From the NCBI RefSeq assembly GCF_051014685.1, contig NC_135059.1, positions 9,052,001 through 9,116,000 of the forward strand: a stretch of 64,000 nt of DNA, written 5' to 3'. The notes beneath the pieces were generated by a model that saw nothing but the letters and a program-made list of their open reading frames with translations, did not search any database and was not told the origin of the DNA. This document shows, piece after piece, positions 12,053 through 23,735 of this stretch; position 1 is the first letter of the stretch, and each line of letters opens with the position of its first letter. The position numbers and the translations under genes are program-made. This stretch comes from Ptiloglossa arizonensis. Taxonomy: Eukaryota; Arthropoda; Insecta; Hymenoptera; Colletidae.

Positions 12053-12650
12053 ATACGTGTCACGCCAAACATAAAATCGTAAACTAAAATTCGTTCGAAC
12101 AGTGTTCGACCGGACACGCGCAACGATTCCCGGCTTCGTTAAAGATCCAGGGAGCGGATTAAGACGAAAAGTTCCACGAGCGATACGGCAGCTTGGAATA
12201 AATTTAACTCTCGAAACACGATGGAGCGTGTTCACGGTGTACCAGGGACGATTCACCGGCTACGAAATAATAAATTTCTCTCACCGCGCGAACGAGAACA
12301 AAGCGTTCGTTTTAACTTCGCCGGGGTACCTAGCTAACCACCTACTGCTACCTACGGGACGAATTTCATTCGAAATCGAAACAAAAGCTCGCGTAAGAAA
12401 CGCGAACGAACGAGCGCGCTCTTTAAAGCACAAAAGGTCGCGTAACGCTCTTTCGCTCGAACGGTGTGCGAGCGCGTAAACGTGCTCGATGCTCGCGAAG
12501 AAATATCAACTCGGGACCGACCTGTTCGATCGTAGTGTACACATTCGTTTCGATGACGTCCCGCTCGGACGATTTGACCCAGTTCGCAACAGATACATTA
12601 ATATCATCGAGGCCGATAAACGACGACCAACCGAAAGTCCCTTATTAACC
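12053..12650. other. Unique CpG-rich DNA, no gene recognised
   Basis: Open frames exist because CpG-rich DNA has few stops. None shows a domain I know. Confidence 0.45.
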
Positions 12651-12708
12651 GAGAGTCGCGTAGAGTCGAGTCGAGTTGCGTCGAGTCGAGTCGAGTCGAG
12701 TCGCGTCG
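12651..12708. repeat. (GTCGA)n simple repeat
   Basis: About ten imperfect copies of the 5-mer GTCGA/GTCGC. Confidence 0.9.
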
Positions 12709-13067
12709 CTCGTACGCCAGACAATTTCATTCAGCGAAAATATTCATCTACTCCCGACTTCCTGCCGCAGCTGGCAAATATTATATCGCGCGTGGAACAT
12801 GCGCGCGCGTTAATCCCAGCGCTCCTGGCAACGAACACGTACCATTGCCCGTTATTTACCGACCAGTTGTGTTGTCCCGCCAGACAAGAAATTCCATTCT
12901 GTTCGGTTAAATGGCGCTCGATCCCGAGACTTTTTAAGCGGCGTGGGTCTACCCGTTCTCGTTCGGCCACCGACCGAGGGGTGGGGGGTTCATTGTACCG
13001 GGAATTGAGAACGACTCGCGGGAAAATTTTCTACCGAGGGGTGGGGGAAGGGGAGAAATGTCCGATG
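12709..13067. other. Unique CpG-rich DNA
   Basis: Contains two copies of the word CCGAGGGGTGGGGG (12977-12990 and 13036-13049), about 60 bp apart. No gene recognised. Confidence 0.5.
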
Positions 13068-13760
13068 TAAGACGAGAGAGAGAGAGAGAGGGGAGGAAAA
13101 TGTTGAGAGGGAGAGGGGAAAAGATTGAAAGGGGAAGAGAAAGGGAATTGTGTGGGACGAGAAGAGAAGAGAAGAGAGAAAGGAAATTGTGAGGGACGAG
13201 AAGAGAAGAGAAGAGAGAAAGGAAAAAGTTGAGAGAGAAGAAGAGAAAAGATTGAAAGGGAAAGAGAAAGGAAATTGTGAGGGACGAGAAGAGAAAAGAA
13301 GAGAGAAAGAGAAAGAAAAAGTGAGAAAGAGAGAGAGAAAATTGAGGAGAAGAAGAGAAGAGAGAAAGAAAAAGGTGAGAGAAGAGAAGAGAAGAGAGAG
13401 AGAGAGAGAGAGAGAAAATTGAGAGAGAAAAAGAGAAGAGAGAAAGAAAAAGGTGAGAGAAGAGAAGAGAGAGAGAGAAAATTGAGAGAGAAAAAGAGGA
13501 GAGAGAAAGAAAAAGGTGAGAGAAGAGAAGAGAGAGAAAACTGAGAGAGAAAAACACAAGAGAAAAGAGAAAGAAAAAAGTGAGACAGAAGAAGAGAGAG
13601 AAAGAAAAAATCTTGAGAGAAAAAGAGAAGAAAAAGGTGAGAAAAAAGAAGAGAAAAGAAAGAGAGGAACCAAAATTGAGAGAGAAGAAGAGAAGAGAAA
13701 ACGAAGAGAGAGAAGCAAAATTGAGAGAGAAGAAGAGAAGAGAAATGAAAGAGGGTGAAA
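13068..13760. repeat. GA-rich tract, ~690 bp
   Basis: Purine plus strand built from AGAAGAGAAGAGAGAAAGAA-like words with interspersed AAATTGAGAGAGAA and AAAGGTGAGAGAAG blocks recurring every 50-70 bp. Phe/Ser/Leu-rich minus-strand frames and Glu/Lys/Arg-rich plus-strand frames are by-products. Confidence 0.95.
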
Positions 13761-14942
13761 CAAAAGTGAGAAGAGAAGGGATAGAAAGGACGAAAGGGCG
13801 CGTAAATGAAAATAATTTCATTTTTTCGTACAACGTAGCTCCTTCCTTCTTGTTCCTTCGTTTGTTTCTATTTTTATTGTTTTTTTCCATCGAAAAGAGG
13901 CACGCAACGCGCAGTGTTCGGTCCACCGCACCGAAACGCGCAACGCGTTTCGACGACCCTTTCGACGGGACGCGAGAGCGTTAATTTCGATTGGAGTTTT
14001 CCAATTTCGGTCGTCGATCGGGCACATCGGGTCCCATTATTGGCTTTAATGTCGCTAAATTTAACGGCAAATATTAACGTCCGCTCGACAGTTGCGAGTA
14101 CTATTAATAGATTAATCCCACGCGGATTACGTCCGGCTAGTTAGCTCGAGACGAGTTCGACGCGCGGAACGAGCGACCTACCGGTGAAAAATTTCTGTAA
14201 TTGGAACGCGTACGGTGGGGAAAAATTTGTACTCGTATCCGGGTTTAACCGGGCGAATACGTGGAAAGTATCGGAGCATTAACGAAGCCCCTGGAAATTC
14301 ACCGAAACGTGCTCCGGAGAGGCGGGAAATTCTACTCGAATGAATCTTCTCGGTGAATCGATCCAAGTATCGTCTCGATTTGCAATTTCGTTTCGTAGAC
14401 TCTCGACATCGTGAAAATCTTACGAAGCGTTGACACGGGACGTTGAACACTTGCGTATCGAAATATATAGATGGAACGACGAAAGCGTTTCGGGGTGTAG
14501 CACGATCGACGTGTGCTCGTCGACGAGCCCGGCGAAATGCCTACGCGCGTCTTTTACACTGGCAGCCAGGGTCCAGCTCAATCGATCGATCGATAATTCT
14601 CGTCGGGCGTCGATGATTCCGCGTCGACGGAACGAATCGTACGCGTAACGAACGGAGACCTTGAGATCGATTGCAACCTCTAACGTGCACGTCGGTGATT
14701 TTTGTCAATGAAATATCTACGATAGTTTCAAATTCACCGAATTCGCGAAGACAAAACAGGAAACGGTAACTCCGGCTCGACCTAACCTCCCCAGCTATGA
14801 AAAATTGCGTCCCAACGCGAACAGTTACTTCTTTCGATTACCCTCTCGACGTTACCCCGCCTAGTCGTTGCGCGGCTTCCGTGCTCGGAGCACGTTTCAA
14901 GGTTATGCAAAAATTGTATAAACCGAACGACGATGTACTTAC
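13761..14942. other. Unique CpG-rich DNA; intron side of the candidate 5' splice site
   Basis: If the minus-strand transcript proposed at 15198 is real, this is the start of its first intron. It contains an inverted pair of TAATCC sites at 14113-14128. No coding exon recognised. Confidence 0.4.
14113..14128. promoter_or_regulatory. Inverted pair of TAATCC homeodomain sites
   Basis: TAATCC at 14113-14118 faces GGATTA at 14123-14128 across CACGC's overlap region, forming a near-perfect inverted pair. TAATCC is the consensus of K50 homeodomain proteins (Bicoid, Orthodenticle, Pitx class). Function is inference. Confidence 0.3.
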
Positions 14943-15198
14943 CAATCGCGGTCGTTTCCCAAGAGGTTTGGAAACACCTTGAATCTCCGTCCGGTGTCGA
15001 GGCCCCGGCGTGTGTCCCGTTCGGCGTGCGCCAGTCAGGTAGAGAGAAGCCCTTTTTGTTCGTCCCGGTGGCGGACGATGAAGCACGGCGTCGTGTGTTG
15101 GTATGTGTGTGTGCGTACGAGACAAGTCCCGTGCTCCGTGGGATTCTCGTGAACGATCGTCGAAACGACGTGACCGATACGCTTCTCTTGGACGAACT
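14943..15198 (-). other. Candidate non-coding first exon of a minus-strand gene
   Basis: On the minus strand this runs from the A of a TCAGTT initiator (15198) to a strong 5' splice site: GATTG then GTAAGTAC, with the exon ending at 14943 and the intron GT at 14942-14941. It is 256 nt, CpG-rich, and I find no ATG in any frame, so it would be pure 5' UTR. The coding part would lie at lower coordinates, after one or more introns, possibly outside the window. Seen directly: initiator, TATA box at the right distance, near-ideal donor. Inferred: that they form one transcript. Confidence 0.4.
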
Positions 15199-15230
15199 GA
15201 GCTCTCCCCCCCTCACGGCAGCCTTATATA
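15191..15230 (-). promoter_or_regulatory. TATA + initiator core promoter, minus strand
   Basis: The minus strand reads TATATAAG from 15230 to 15223 and CTCAGTTC with TCAGT at 15200-15196. The TATAAG core starts 30 bp upstream of the initiator A at 15198, the textbook insect spacing. Upstream lies a GC-box-like AGGGGTGGGGG on the minus strand, then the CT/GA array at 15300-16020, a potential GAGA-factor platform. No DPE is visible at +28 to +33. Confidence 0.5.
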
Positions 15231-15299
15231 GCACCCCCACCCCTCTAACCTTCCCCTGAGTATCCCTTCCACCGGAGCAACCCCTGCACGCAAGACGCC

Positions 15300-16020
15300 G
15301 GCTACGTGGGGATGAATCCTAGTGGTCCACCAAGGACTCGATATCTCCCTTTCGCTCTCCGCTCCTCGCCCGTCGAACGATCGTACCCTCTCCCTTCCAC
15401 CGAGCCACCGAAATTCTCCCTTTCTCTCCGCCGCTGCCCACCACCCCCGCGCGTTCTCTTCCGTTTTCTGTTTCTACTTTTCGCTCTTTCCGTTCTCCCC
15501 TCCACACGGACCGTTTCCGTTCTCTTTCTCGCCGATTAGCGCGCGTAAACCTCTCCCTCTCTCACCGGTCCGCGTGCGCGACGATCTCCCTTTCTCATCG
15601 GTTCGCGCATGCGATCTCTCACTTTCTCCACGGTTCGCGCACGCGACCTCTCGCTCTATCCCCGGTCAGCGCATACGACCTTCTCCGTTCCTCGTCCGTG
15701 CGCGGTACGCGCGAGACTGTCTCGGTCTCTCCGGTACGCGATACGCGAGCCTCTCTTTCCCCCTCTCTTTCTCTCCCGTACGCGATACGCGAGCCCCTCT
15801 CTGTTCCACTCTCGGTACGCGATAGATACGCGAGCCCCTCTCTTTCTCCCCGTTACCCTAAACGCGACTCTCTTCGTTTCTCCTCGGTACGCGAGGCTCT
15901 CTTTCTCTCTCTCTCTCTTTCTCTCGTTCTGTTCGATCAGTGGTACGCGAACCTCTCGCTCCCGCTTGTAGTCCGCGTACCTCTTCGTTCGTCGTTCGGT
16001 TTCCTCCCTCTGTCTCGCCG
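15300..16020. repeat. CT-rich array with GTACGCGATACGCGAG units
   Basis: Loose tandem repeat of roughly 40-50 bp in which GTACGCGATACGCGAGCC-like words alternate with CTCTCTTTCTC tracts, best between 15560 and 15960. On the minus strand this is a GAGA-rich region immediately upstream of the candidate promoter. Confidence 0.8.
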
Positions 16021-17988
16021 TGTCCCAAATGACAATGTGTAAACTTCGTGCTCGAAACCCCGTGGCTCACCAGCCTAAGCTCTCTCTTCTCTGCCCCGTC
16101 GTCTGGCTCTCCTCGTCCCTCGCCGGGACAGACCTTACGCGTCATGCCAGGAATGTCCCTCAGGGTCAGATCCGCGGCGAGAGCGAACGGGAGGGAGTGA
16201 ACAGAGACGAAAAGTTCCACGGAGCGAGAGAAGCCCGCGCTCGGGATACGATAAGCGTAAGAGTCGCGACGAGAGCGGCGTTCGTTTCGCCTCGACTCGA
16301 CTCGCGTCGCGATTATTCGCGATAAATATTTACGCGCTCGCAGCGCGCTTTCACGTTCATTGGAAAGCGCAACCGGCGCGGTCGAGGTTCGAGCCTCGCT
16401 TCCGCTCGGAACGTTTAATCTTCGCGCGCGTGGAACGACTCGGCTCGCGCGGGCGAGTAACGTTCGAAATTGCGAGCGAGTGTGCAGGGACGCGGTGTGG
16501 ACCCCGCGAAATTGGAGAAGACGTTGCGTACTCCGACTTGGTCGTCGCGAAGAAACAATTTTTGTTCGTAAACCGAAACGGAAACGTGTTGTGTTTTTTT
16601 TTTTTTGGTACAAAGACTCCGCTTTTAATATCGCAGTAATTAAAGGTCGCGAGAGGAACGACGCGATTAAACGCGGGAGTAATGATATCGCTCTTACAGT
16701 TAAGATTACGTACGGTCGCCGGCGGTTTCGCGGCGCGTATAAAGGTACACGTATACACGACTCGTATCAAAAAGCGGAGGGACAAAGCGTCTCGTAATAA
16801 AGGGAAAAGAACAATGCCGGAAAAATAACCCGACTCGCGTTCGCATCCCGTTAGTGTCTCCTCTATTCTGTCGCTGCATCCCTTGCACACTTTGCCCGCC
16901 GGTACACGAATTTCGATGTTCGTTTATTTAGTTGCTGGCCGAATTAGCGACGTCGAGACGCTAGGTGATGAAAATTACCACGACCATTCGCAATGGGCGA
17001 TATTGTCCGGTTTCTCTCGCCTCGCGACCAAATCGAGCCGTGTATAAACAATCATTTTCTCGAGATTGGTGGAACTTATGAAAAATTTTTCAGAGACGAA
17101 AAAAATTGTCTCGCGCGGCCTCTAAGTTTTTAGGTTAGGAAACTATTCGTGGAAAATATTCCACGAGCTCGCCGTAAATATTCGTCGAACCTGAATTTTA
17201 CACTCGTGAGCAGAGTTATCCTCCTGTAGGACGAAAATCGAAGGACATAGCCGAGAGTGGTTCCCCGAATCGCGCGGAACGCTCGAAATCTCCGGCAAGC
17301 GTCGCGTAGACGCGCACAGGCGAGTACGCGGTTCTCACGGGACGAGCGTGCGACACATTTTCGTAGTTTGCCGGTGTTTTTGTCGTTCTGCCTGCTCTCC
17401 GCAGAAGCATATGTGTGAACCATGTGCGGCGGACCACACATCATACACTTGACGCGCATAAATATCATTATCTCCAACAGGCCGCGTAACTCGATTTGGA
17501 GGCGGATCGAATTCCCTCCCTGTCTCTCTCTCTCTCTGACAGTTTCTCCCTTTCGCCCCTGTGTATCGTCGGCCCTCTTTCCTCCTCTCGCGTTGTCCAC
17601 CTTACCGATCCTCCTTTCCGCTCGCACACGCCCACGATCCCGTTCGCCTGGAAAACGCGCGCGTGTCGCGAGACGGACGCGCGGAAGCCACCGAGTGGAT
17701 CGAGAGATCGTGCGACCGAGACGTCACCTATTTTTGCGTTTCGGGGGGATTCTGGTGCTCGGAGAGGTTCGGGCGGTAGATCGGTAACGATCGTGGCGGT
17801 CGAATCGTCGTTGACGATCGGTGACGATCCGATCGACGATCGAGAAATCGCGAGTCGGTGGCGAGTCACCTGACTCGCGATCTGCGCAGCGTGCGCGACA
17901 AGGACGCGCAGAGACGATCGCGGAGCGAGCGAGACGCGCGCCGAAGGGGGTAAGGAGAGGGCGAGAGAGAGACGGAGAGAGAAAGAGC
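16021..17988. other. CpG-rich unique DNA, no gene recognised
   Basis: Contains a T-tract at 16596-16608 and a TATAAAGG at 16738-16745 without a good initiator. Many overlapping open frames reflect high GC, not evident genes. Confidence 0.45.

Positions 17989-18024
<36 letters not shown>
17989..18024. repeat. (GA)n microsatellite
   Basis: About 14 GA dinucleotides, preceded by GA-rich DNA from 17960. Confidence 0.95.
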
Positions 18025-18026
<2 letters not shown>

Positions 18027-18589
18027 CGCCGTCTCCCGCACACCCTAGGAATTTCTTGCCGCGGCGGCGACAGAGGGCGCTCCGTCACCCCTTTCGTGGC
18101 TTTCGAAGGTTCCCCCACCACCGCGCCCGCGTACGCCGCGGTGGGGGCTTGTAGGGATGCTGTCGCTATGGTAACCGGTGTAGGTCGGTGGGGATGAAGC
18201 GTAGAGGGCCGACGGTGGCATTGATCGCTGCGCCCGTGGACCATCACAGTGTTGCCACGGATGTAGAAGGGGTGAATACAAACCCCCCACTCTCTCACCT
18301 CGCTCGCTCGCTCGCTCGCTCCGCGGGCTCCCGCAACGCACACGCATTATGGACTTCGTATTCGTACGGAAGCACGCCTCCGAGTATGGACTTACGTGCT
18401 TATGCGCGGCCGGCGTGAATGATTCGCGACGCGAGAGCCAGCTTTTCGTGCCGTTTCCAGCGCCCGGCACGCAGTCGACCGCTGTTTCCTTCGTCGATCG
18501 TCCGACAGTCCTCGGCCTGCCAGACAATTTCGAGCGATTTGTCCCGTGATCACCGGTCCACGATCCGACGGTGAGCAACCGAGACGATC
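18025..18589. other. CpG-rich unique DNA
   Basis: Includes a (CTCG)n run at 18299-18320. No gene recognised. Confidence 0.45.
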
Positions 18590-18850
18590 GCTCGCGTTCG
18601 CTTTACACGTTGAACGCTACCGAAACTCCACACTCGTCTCGCTCTTCTCGCGTCGAATCTGTCGTTCTCTGCGTTCAACGTTCCAGGAATCGCGCGGTTG
18701 CTCGTCCCGCGTTCCTTCTCGTCGAATTTCTCGCTCTCCGCGTACAACGCTCCCGTAATCGCGCGATCGCTCGATTTTGCATTCGTCCACGTCGAATCTG
18801 TCGCTCTCCAAAATTTCTCGATCTCGCGTTCGCTCTCGTCGAATTCGAAC
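18590..18850. repeat. CpG-rich ~70-bp imperfect tandem repeat
   Basis: CGTCGAAT recurs at about 18651, 18720, 18790 and 18838 with CGCTCTC and AATCGCGCG words between. Units are diverged and one is short. The resulting overlapping open frames are not supported as genes. Confidence 0.75.
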
Positions 18851-19719
18851 CACGCGAGCGACGTTACGTCGTTCTCTGTACCAGATCCGTGCAAGATCGC
18901 GGTACACGATGACGGATAGATTTCGATGAAAGGAAACGGAGACCAAAGGTCACAAATTCCCGCTAAGTCGTCGGTCGTTCGAGCGAACGACGGAAGCTTT
19001 ATCGCGATCCGGGATGACATTATACCCGGATAAGTGAGGTTTTTAACACCGTCGTAACCCCATTACGCGTGGCGCCACCCTTGCTCGCCCCATGGCCAAC
19101 AGGACACCGCCGTAACACCGCGGGGGGGCGCTACGAGAGAGATAAAGATACCTAACGAATGGTTATGTACACCGATTCGATGTTTCGCGTTACGGTTCGT
19201 GAAAGCGCGCGAAACTCGAGAGATATTTCGAATCGGTCACGATTTCATTCTTCGTTCTTCTATTCTCGACTCTGTTCTTATACAGTGCACCGAGCGAATA
19301 AAATACGATTTCACGATTTCGAAAGCTGTTAATTTCAACGTTCTGATCAATTTTTCGCCAACACCGATCCATCTCTCGTCGATTTCATCCACCCGAGTCC
19401 GTAACAGAGACGATCGTTCCGGAATTTCGACGTTCCGTTCCGGTTACGCGATTTCGGAAATTCCTAGAATTACTCCGCAGTGATGCGCACCGATATTGTA
19501 TAATTCCTCACCGTTTCGATCTTTTCTCGCGGAACGTCGGGAGGTTCTCGAATTCTACCGCCCTTTTTTTCGCCACCGTGAGGTCGCGATACTCTTAAAA
19601 ATGCGGAGTAAGAATGGTAAGTGTAGCTTGCATCGTGTTGATCGATGAAAATTTGTCAAAATTTTGGAAACCTTTGTCAGTAAACGAAGTACCATCAACT
19701 GATAACCCAAGCAGCGTTT
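18851..19719. other. Unique DNA, no gene seen
   Basis: CpG-rich to about 19560. Includes a G/C cluster at 19065-19135. Nothing recognised. Confidence 0.5.
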
Positions 19720-20665
19720 ATTCTTAAGTTGTATACTACTCATCGAAGTACTATGTAACAAAATGTTATTATAGTCATACGGAATCTTTAGAAACAACTA
19801 ACAGTGTTACAATTACAGATAGTTGGTTTTTTCAGTTTCAAACATCTAGATGTAATACAATTTATTTTAAAGGAGAATATTTGATAATATTTCAAAGGAG
19901 AATATTTTTTACAAAAATGTTATCTAATCCGATTTTTTGCTCAGCTACGTATAATATTGTACAACTTACAGTTATCTCAACGAGGGAAATTGAAAAAAAA
20001 TGTTATTACATTCGACTCGTACGAAATTTCTATAAATAATCAATAGTTTTACAATTCCAAATAGTCGGTTTTTCCTACGTGTAACTTACAACTATTGCAA
20101 TGGTGAAATTTTAGAAAAAAAATGTCATTCTGTCCAATTCATACAGAACCCCTATAAACAACTAACAAATTTACGATAATTCCAGTCGCGTTTTCCACTT
20201 TCGTCCACTCACATTTTATACAACTTATCGACACATTATCAAAATGATGGAAATTAAAAAAAAAGTTATTACAACCAGATGGAATATAACTTACAAATTT
20301 ATTATAGTAGCAGGGGAAATTTAGGAAAAAAAATTATTAAATCCGACTCGTACAGAACCTCTATAAACAACCAATAGTTTTACAATTCCTTACAGTTGTA
20401 AGTTATAGCTTATTGCAATGGTAAAATGAAAAAAAAAAATTGTCACTCTATTCGATTCACACAGAACCTCTATAAATAAGTAACACATGTACAATAATTC
20501 CAGACAGTCGTGTTTTCCAGTATCATTCACTCAGATATAATACAATTTATCGACACACTATCAAAATGGTGGAAATTAAAAAAAAAAAACAACTTATTAC
20601 ATCCGACTAGTACAGAAACTGTACACAAACAACTAAAAATGTTCAAATTCCACACAGTCGTGTTC
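19720..20665. repeat. Old, diverged AT-rich tandem repeat, about six units
   Basis: The anchor ACAGAACCTCTATAAACAAC or relatives occurs near 19785, 20025, 20145, 20352, 20460 and 20610. Between anchors are AGTTTTACAATTCC, GTCGTGTTTTCCA and TATCAAAATG blocks. Spacing varies from about 110 to 240 bp, so units have lost or gained segments. Confidence 0.8.
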
Positions 20666-20824
20666 TTTCAATTTTATCCACCCAATAGTGCGTCCGATGC
20701 GTTCTTCCCGCGCGGTTTCTTCTTCCTGGCGCGGAAATTATTTTTTTCTTTCATTCCAGAAATTTTCAAAAAGTCTCGACTCATTCCCCTCTTCCCGCAC
20801 TGTATCCCGAACAATTACACAAAA
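20666..20824. other. Short unique stretch
   Basis: Nothing recognised. Confidence 0.5.
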
Positions 20825-20826
20825 TA

Positions 20827-20954
20827 TCGTGTTGTTCGGAAGATCATTTCCTTTCCGGTAAAACTAAAACACGATTCTATTAAAGCGTACAAACGTTTCA
20901 TCAAATTACACAATCTCCATTTTGTAAAACGAAATCACTTTCCGAACAATTCGA
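20827..20954. mobile_element. Mariner-like MITE, copy B (128 bp)
   Basis: Flanked by TA (20825-20826 and 20955-20956). Left end TCGTGTTGTTCGGAAGATCA; reverse complement of the right end TCGAATTGTTCGGAAAGTGA. Read on the minus strand it aligns along its whole length with copy A at 4713-4845. No transposase frame. Confidence 0.82.
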
Positions 20955-20956
20955 TA

Positions 20957-21649
20957 CAATTATTGCTCGTTCGATCCACACTGGACGAGGTCAGTTTTCG
21001 TAGCACAGCAACCAGGCACGCGGCTCTCGTCGAAGTAGCAAGTGCAATAATAAACACCGCGAGTCGTTGAATCGATATCTCGACAATTATCGAGGATCGT
21101 CCGACGAGGTTCGGTGTTGGATCGCGTCGATCCGCGTTGCATTCGCGCGTCGATGACTTCATCCTCTGCCCCCCACCACCACCACCACAGTACAGTTCAC
21201 GGGGCGCCACCGTCGGATTTTGCTTTTGCTAATTAAAAAATTCCACGCGAAGTCAGATTTCCGACCCTCTCCTCTCCGTCGCCGCAGAGAACGCCCCTAC
21301 GAATAAATCCAATACCGCACACCGTGCACCGTCCCGACCCGCCCCCTTGCCGACCAACCGCCCCCGAATCGGTCGCCGTAACGCGTATTTAATTCGTTGT
21401 ATATCGCGCAGACCGAAGGCATTAGCCCCGGCACTATTATCGCGGCATCATAGTCGCGTATTAAAATAATTTTCTTTCGACGTAAAATTATCACCGTAAC
21501 GGTTTTTGCGTCACGTGGTTTTTGCAATACGACCGTCAACGAACCACTCGAGCCGACGAAATAAATACGACGATTATGCCGTGAGCCCATGCACCTCCCT
21601 GCATCACCAAACGAGATTCGAAAAGTCGAAGAAATGAACGGGGACGATG
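20957..21649. other. Unique CpG-rich DNA
   Basis: Contains a short (CCA)n run at 21173-21187. No gene recognised. Confidence 0.5.
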
Positions 21650-22324
21650 GTAAATTTACAATTACCATCGGTGGAGTTTCAAACGTTGTTTGTGCGTACT
21701 GTACATGGTTGGAAAATCAAAATGGGGGTAGGTGATCGAACAGGAGGAATTAAGACAAATATTTCGTATAGAATTTTCCATCGGTTGCTTCGAGGAAATT
21801 GATTTTGAAAAATGAATTTTGTAATTTGTTTTTGGGAATGGAGAGATTTTGAAACGAAGTGCACGTGTGTGGGAGAAAATGTTTCTTTTTTGAGGATATG
21901 CGAAGAAATCGAGGCACGATCGTACAGAGGGTGATTCCATGTGAAAAAAATGGAGGACATGTGGTGTAGAATTTTTTCATCCGTGGGTAAATTTACAATT
22001 ACTACCGGTGGAGTTTCAAATATTGTTTGTGCGTACTGTACATGGTTGGAAAATCAAAATGGGGGTAGGTGATCGAACAGGAGGAATTAAGACAAATATT
22101 TGGTATAGAATTTTCCATCGGTTTCTTCGAGGAAATTGATTTTGAAAAATGAATTTTGTAATTTGTTTTTGGGAATGGATAGATTTTGAAACGAAGTGCA
22201 CGTGTGTGGGAGAAAATGTTTCTTTTTTGAGGATATGCGAAGAAATCGGGGTATGATCGTACAGAGAGTGATTCCATGTGAACAAAAATGGAGGACGTGT
22301 GGTGTAGAATTTTTTCATCCGTGG
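21650..22324. repeat. Recent ~337-bp tandem duplication (two copies)
   Basis: Copy 1 is 21650-21986 (337 bp), copy 2 is 21987-22324 (338 bp). They differ by about a dozen substitutions and one A-tract indel. Both carry the same ~90-codon minus-strand frames (reading FAYPQKRNIFSHTRALRF), but nothing in them resembles a known protein and duplication alone explains the conservation. Confidence 0.95.
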
Positions 22325-23465
22325 CTTCCTTTTCGAGAAAATCGAATTTGAAGTTTGCCCAGCTGGACGATGCGATTTATTTGTCGCGTACTCTATTAGA
22401 GGTTGTCCGTGTCCGTGCTGGTATTTGTAAATATTGATAATGATAGGATACTGCGGGAAGTACACGCATAGTTCGGTGTCTGAGAGACGTTTCAGTTTGT
22501 CAGAGTGTGTAACCGTTCTTTTCGTCTCGTTTGTTGCAAATTATTGCGAATTTAGCAAACTCCTACCGCGAATAGTAACTAAAAAATTATAATACGTTGG
22601 AATATGACGAGTTGTGTTTAATTCATAGATATGTATACAACAACGGGGAGGATATTTATATCAATGTTTGTAAAGTAATAAACTAAAACAAAAGTAAGGA
22701 ACTTCGAAATCAAAGTCTTGAAAAAATTGTGTAACACATTTTCTTCTCATTTCTTTTTTTACGTAGGATTATCTTCTGGTTCTTTTATTTTCTTGAAATA
22801 ACGACTGATTTTCTTCGAAAAAACAAAGTAATTGTACACTATTAATTTTTTAACGAGACTATGCGATATTATACATTTATATAAAAATATTCAATCGATC
22901 CGAGAACCTCAATGAAATTGAGGTTATGATACAGGTAATTTTGTTTTCATTCCCCTCAAATTTTGTACCAGAGCAATCCTTATATTTATAAGAATTATAA
23001 ATTATAGCTTAATATAAGCTTTCCTTATATTTATTATTTTTTTCATTGTGTCATCACCTCTTCTAGATACGTCCCGATGAAAAAAAAATTCAAAATAATG
23101 TAAAATCGAATTTTACGATAATATTATTGCTGGTACTTAATAAACTAGGAATTTTCTTCTCGAATAGACCACGAATAACCGAAACTTTTAAAACGTTTAT
23201 CTTTTATAAAGTTTTTAATTACGTATATATTTATTACTAAAAAAATAAGCTTCTACTATTGAAGTTCATTTACCAGGGTTAATTCTCGATTTATAATCAA
23301 CTCGTATGTGTATAAACACTGTACAAAAAATTTCGAGATTAGAAAACTTAGAAAAAAATAGATTTAAATGCACATTTGTCTCGTTAAATGGATAAAAGTT
23401 AGCAAAATTGATAGGAGAGAGGTGTAAAAGATTGTTACAATTTTCTTCGTAAATTCAAAGTACGT
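22325..23465. other. AT-rich unique DNA, no gene seen
   Basis: No repeat of note. A TCAGTTTGTCAGAGTGTG string near 22492 resembles an initiator but has no TATA box 30 bp upstream. Confidence 0.5.
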
Positions 23466-23735
23466 CGAAACGAAAGCGTTGCACGTAGATCTAGTATTAA
23501 CGATCATTGCTAAAATTTCAATTCGATTATTTTGTTCAATTTGTTAAAATTCACGAGATCGTCTTGTAATTCGATATTTTCTTTCTACTCTGTACTTTCG
23601 TTGAAACGAAAACGTTGCATGTAGCTCTAGCGTTAACGATCATTGCTAAAATTTCAATTCGATGATTTTGTTCAATTTGTTAAAATTCGCGAGATCGTCA
23701 TGTAATTCGATATTTTCTTTCTTCTCTGTACTTCG
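23466..23735. repeat. 137-bp tandem duplication (two copies)
   Basis: Copy 1 is 23466-23602, copy 2 is 23603 to about 23735. Shared words include TTAACGATCATTGCTAAAAT and GATTTTGTTCAATTTGTTAA; roughly ten substitutions separate them. Confidence 0.92.

Noticed and set aside
12949..13926. 325-codon Ser/Phe/Leu-rich minus-strand frame
   Set aside because: Translation of the GA tract at 13068-13760.
16738..16769. TATAAAGG with a TCAAA 31 bp downstream as a second promoter
   Set aside because: TCAAA is a poor initiator and no donor or exon-like context follows.
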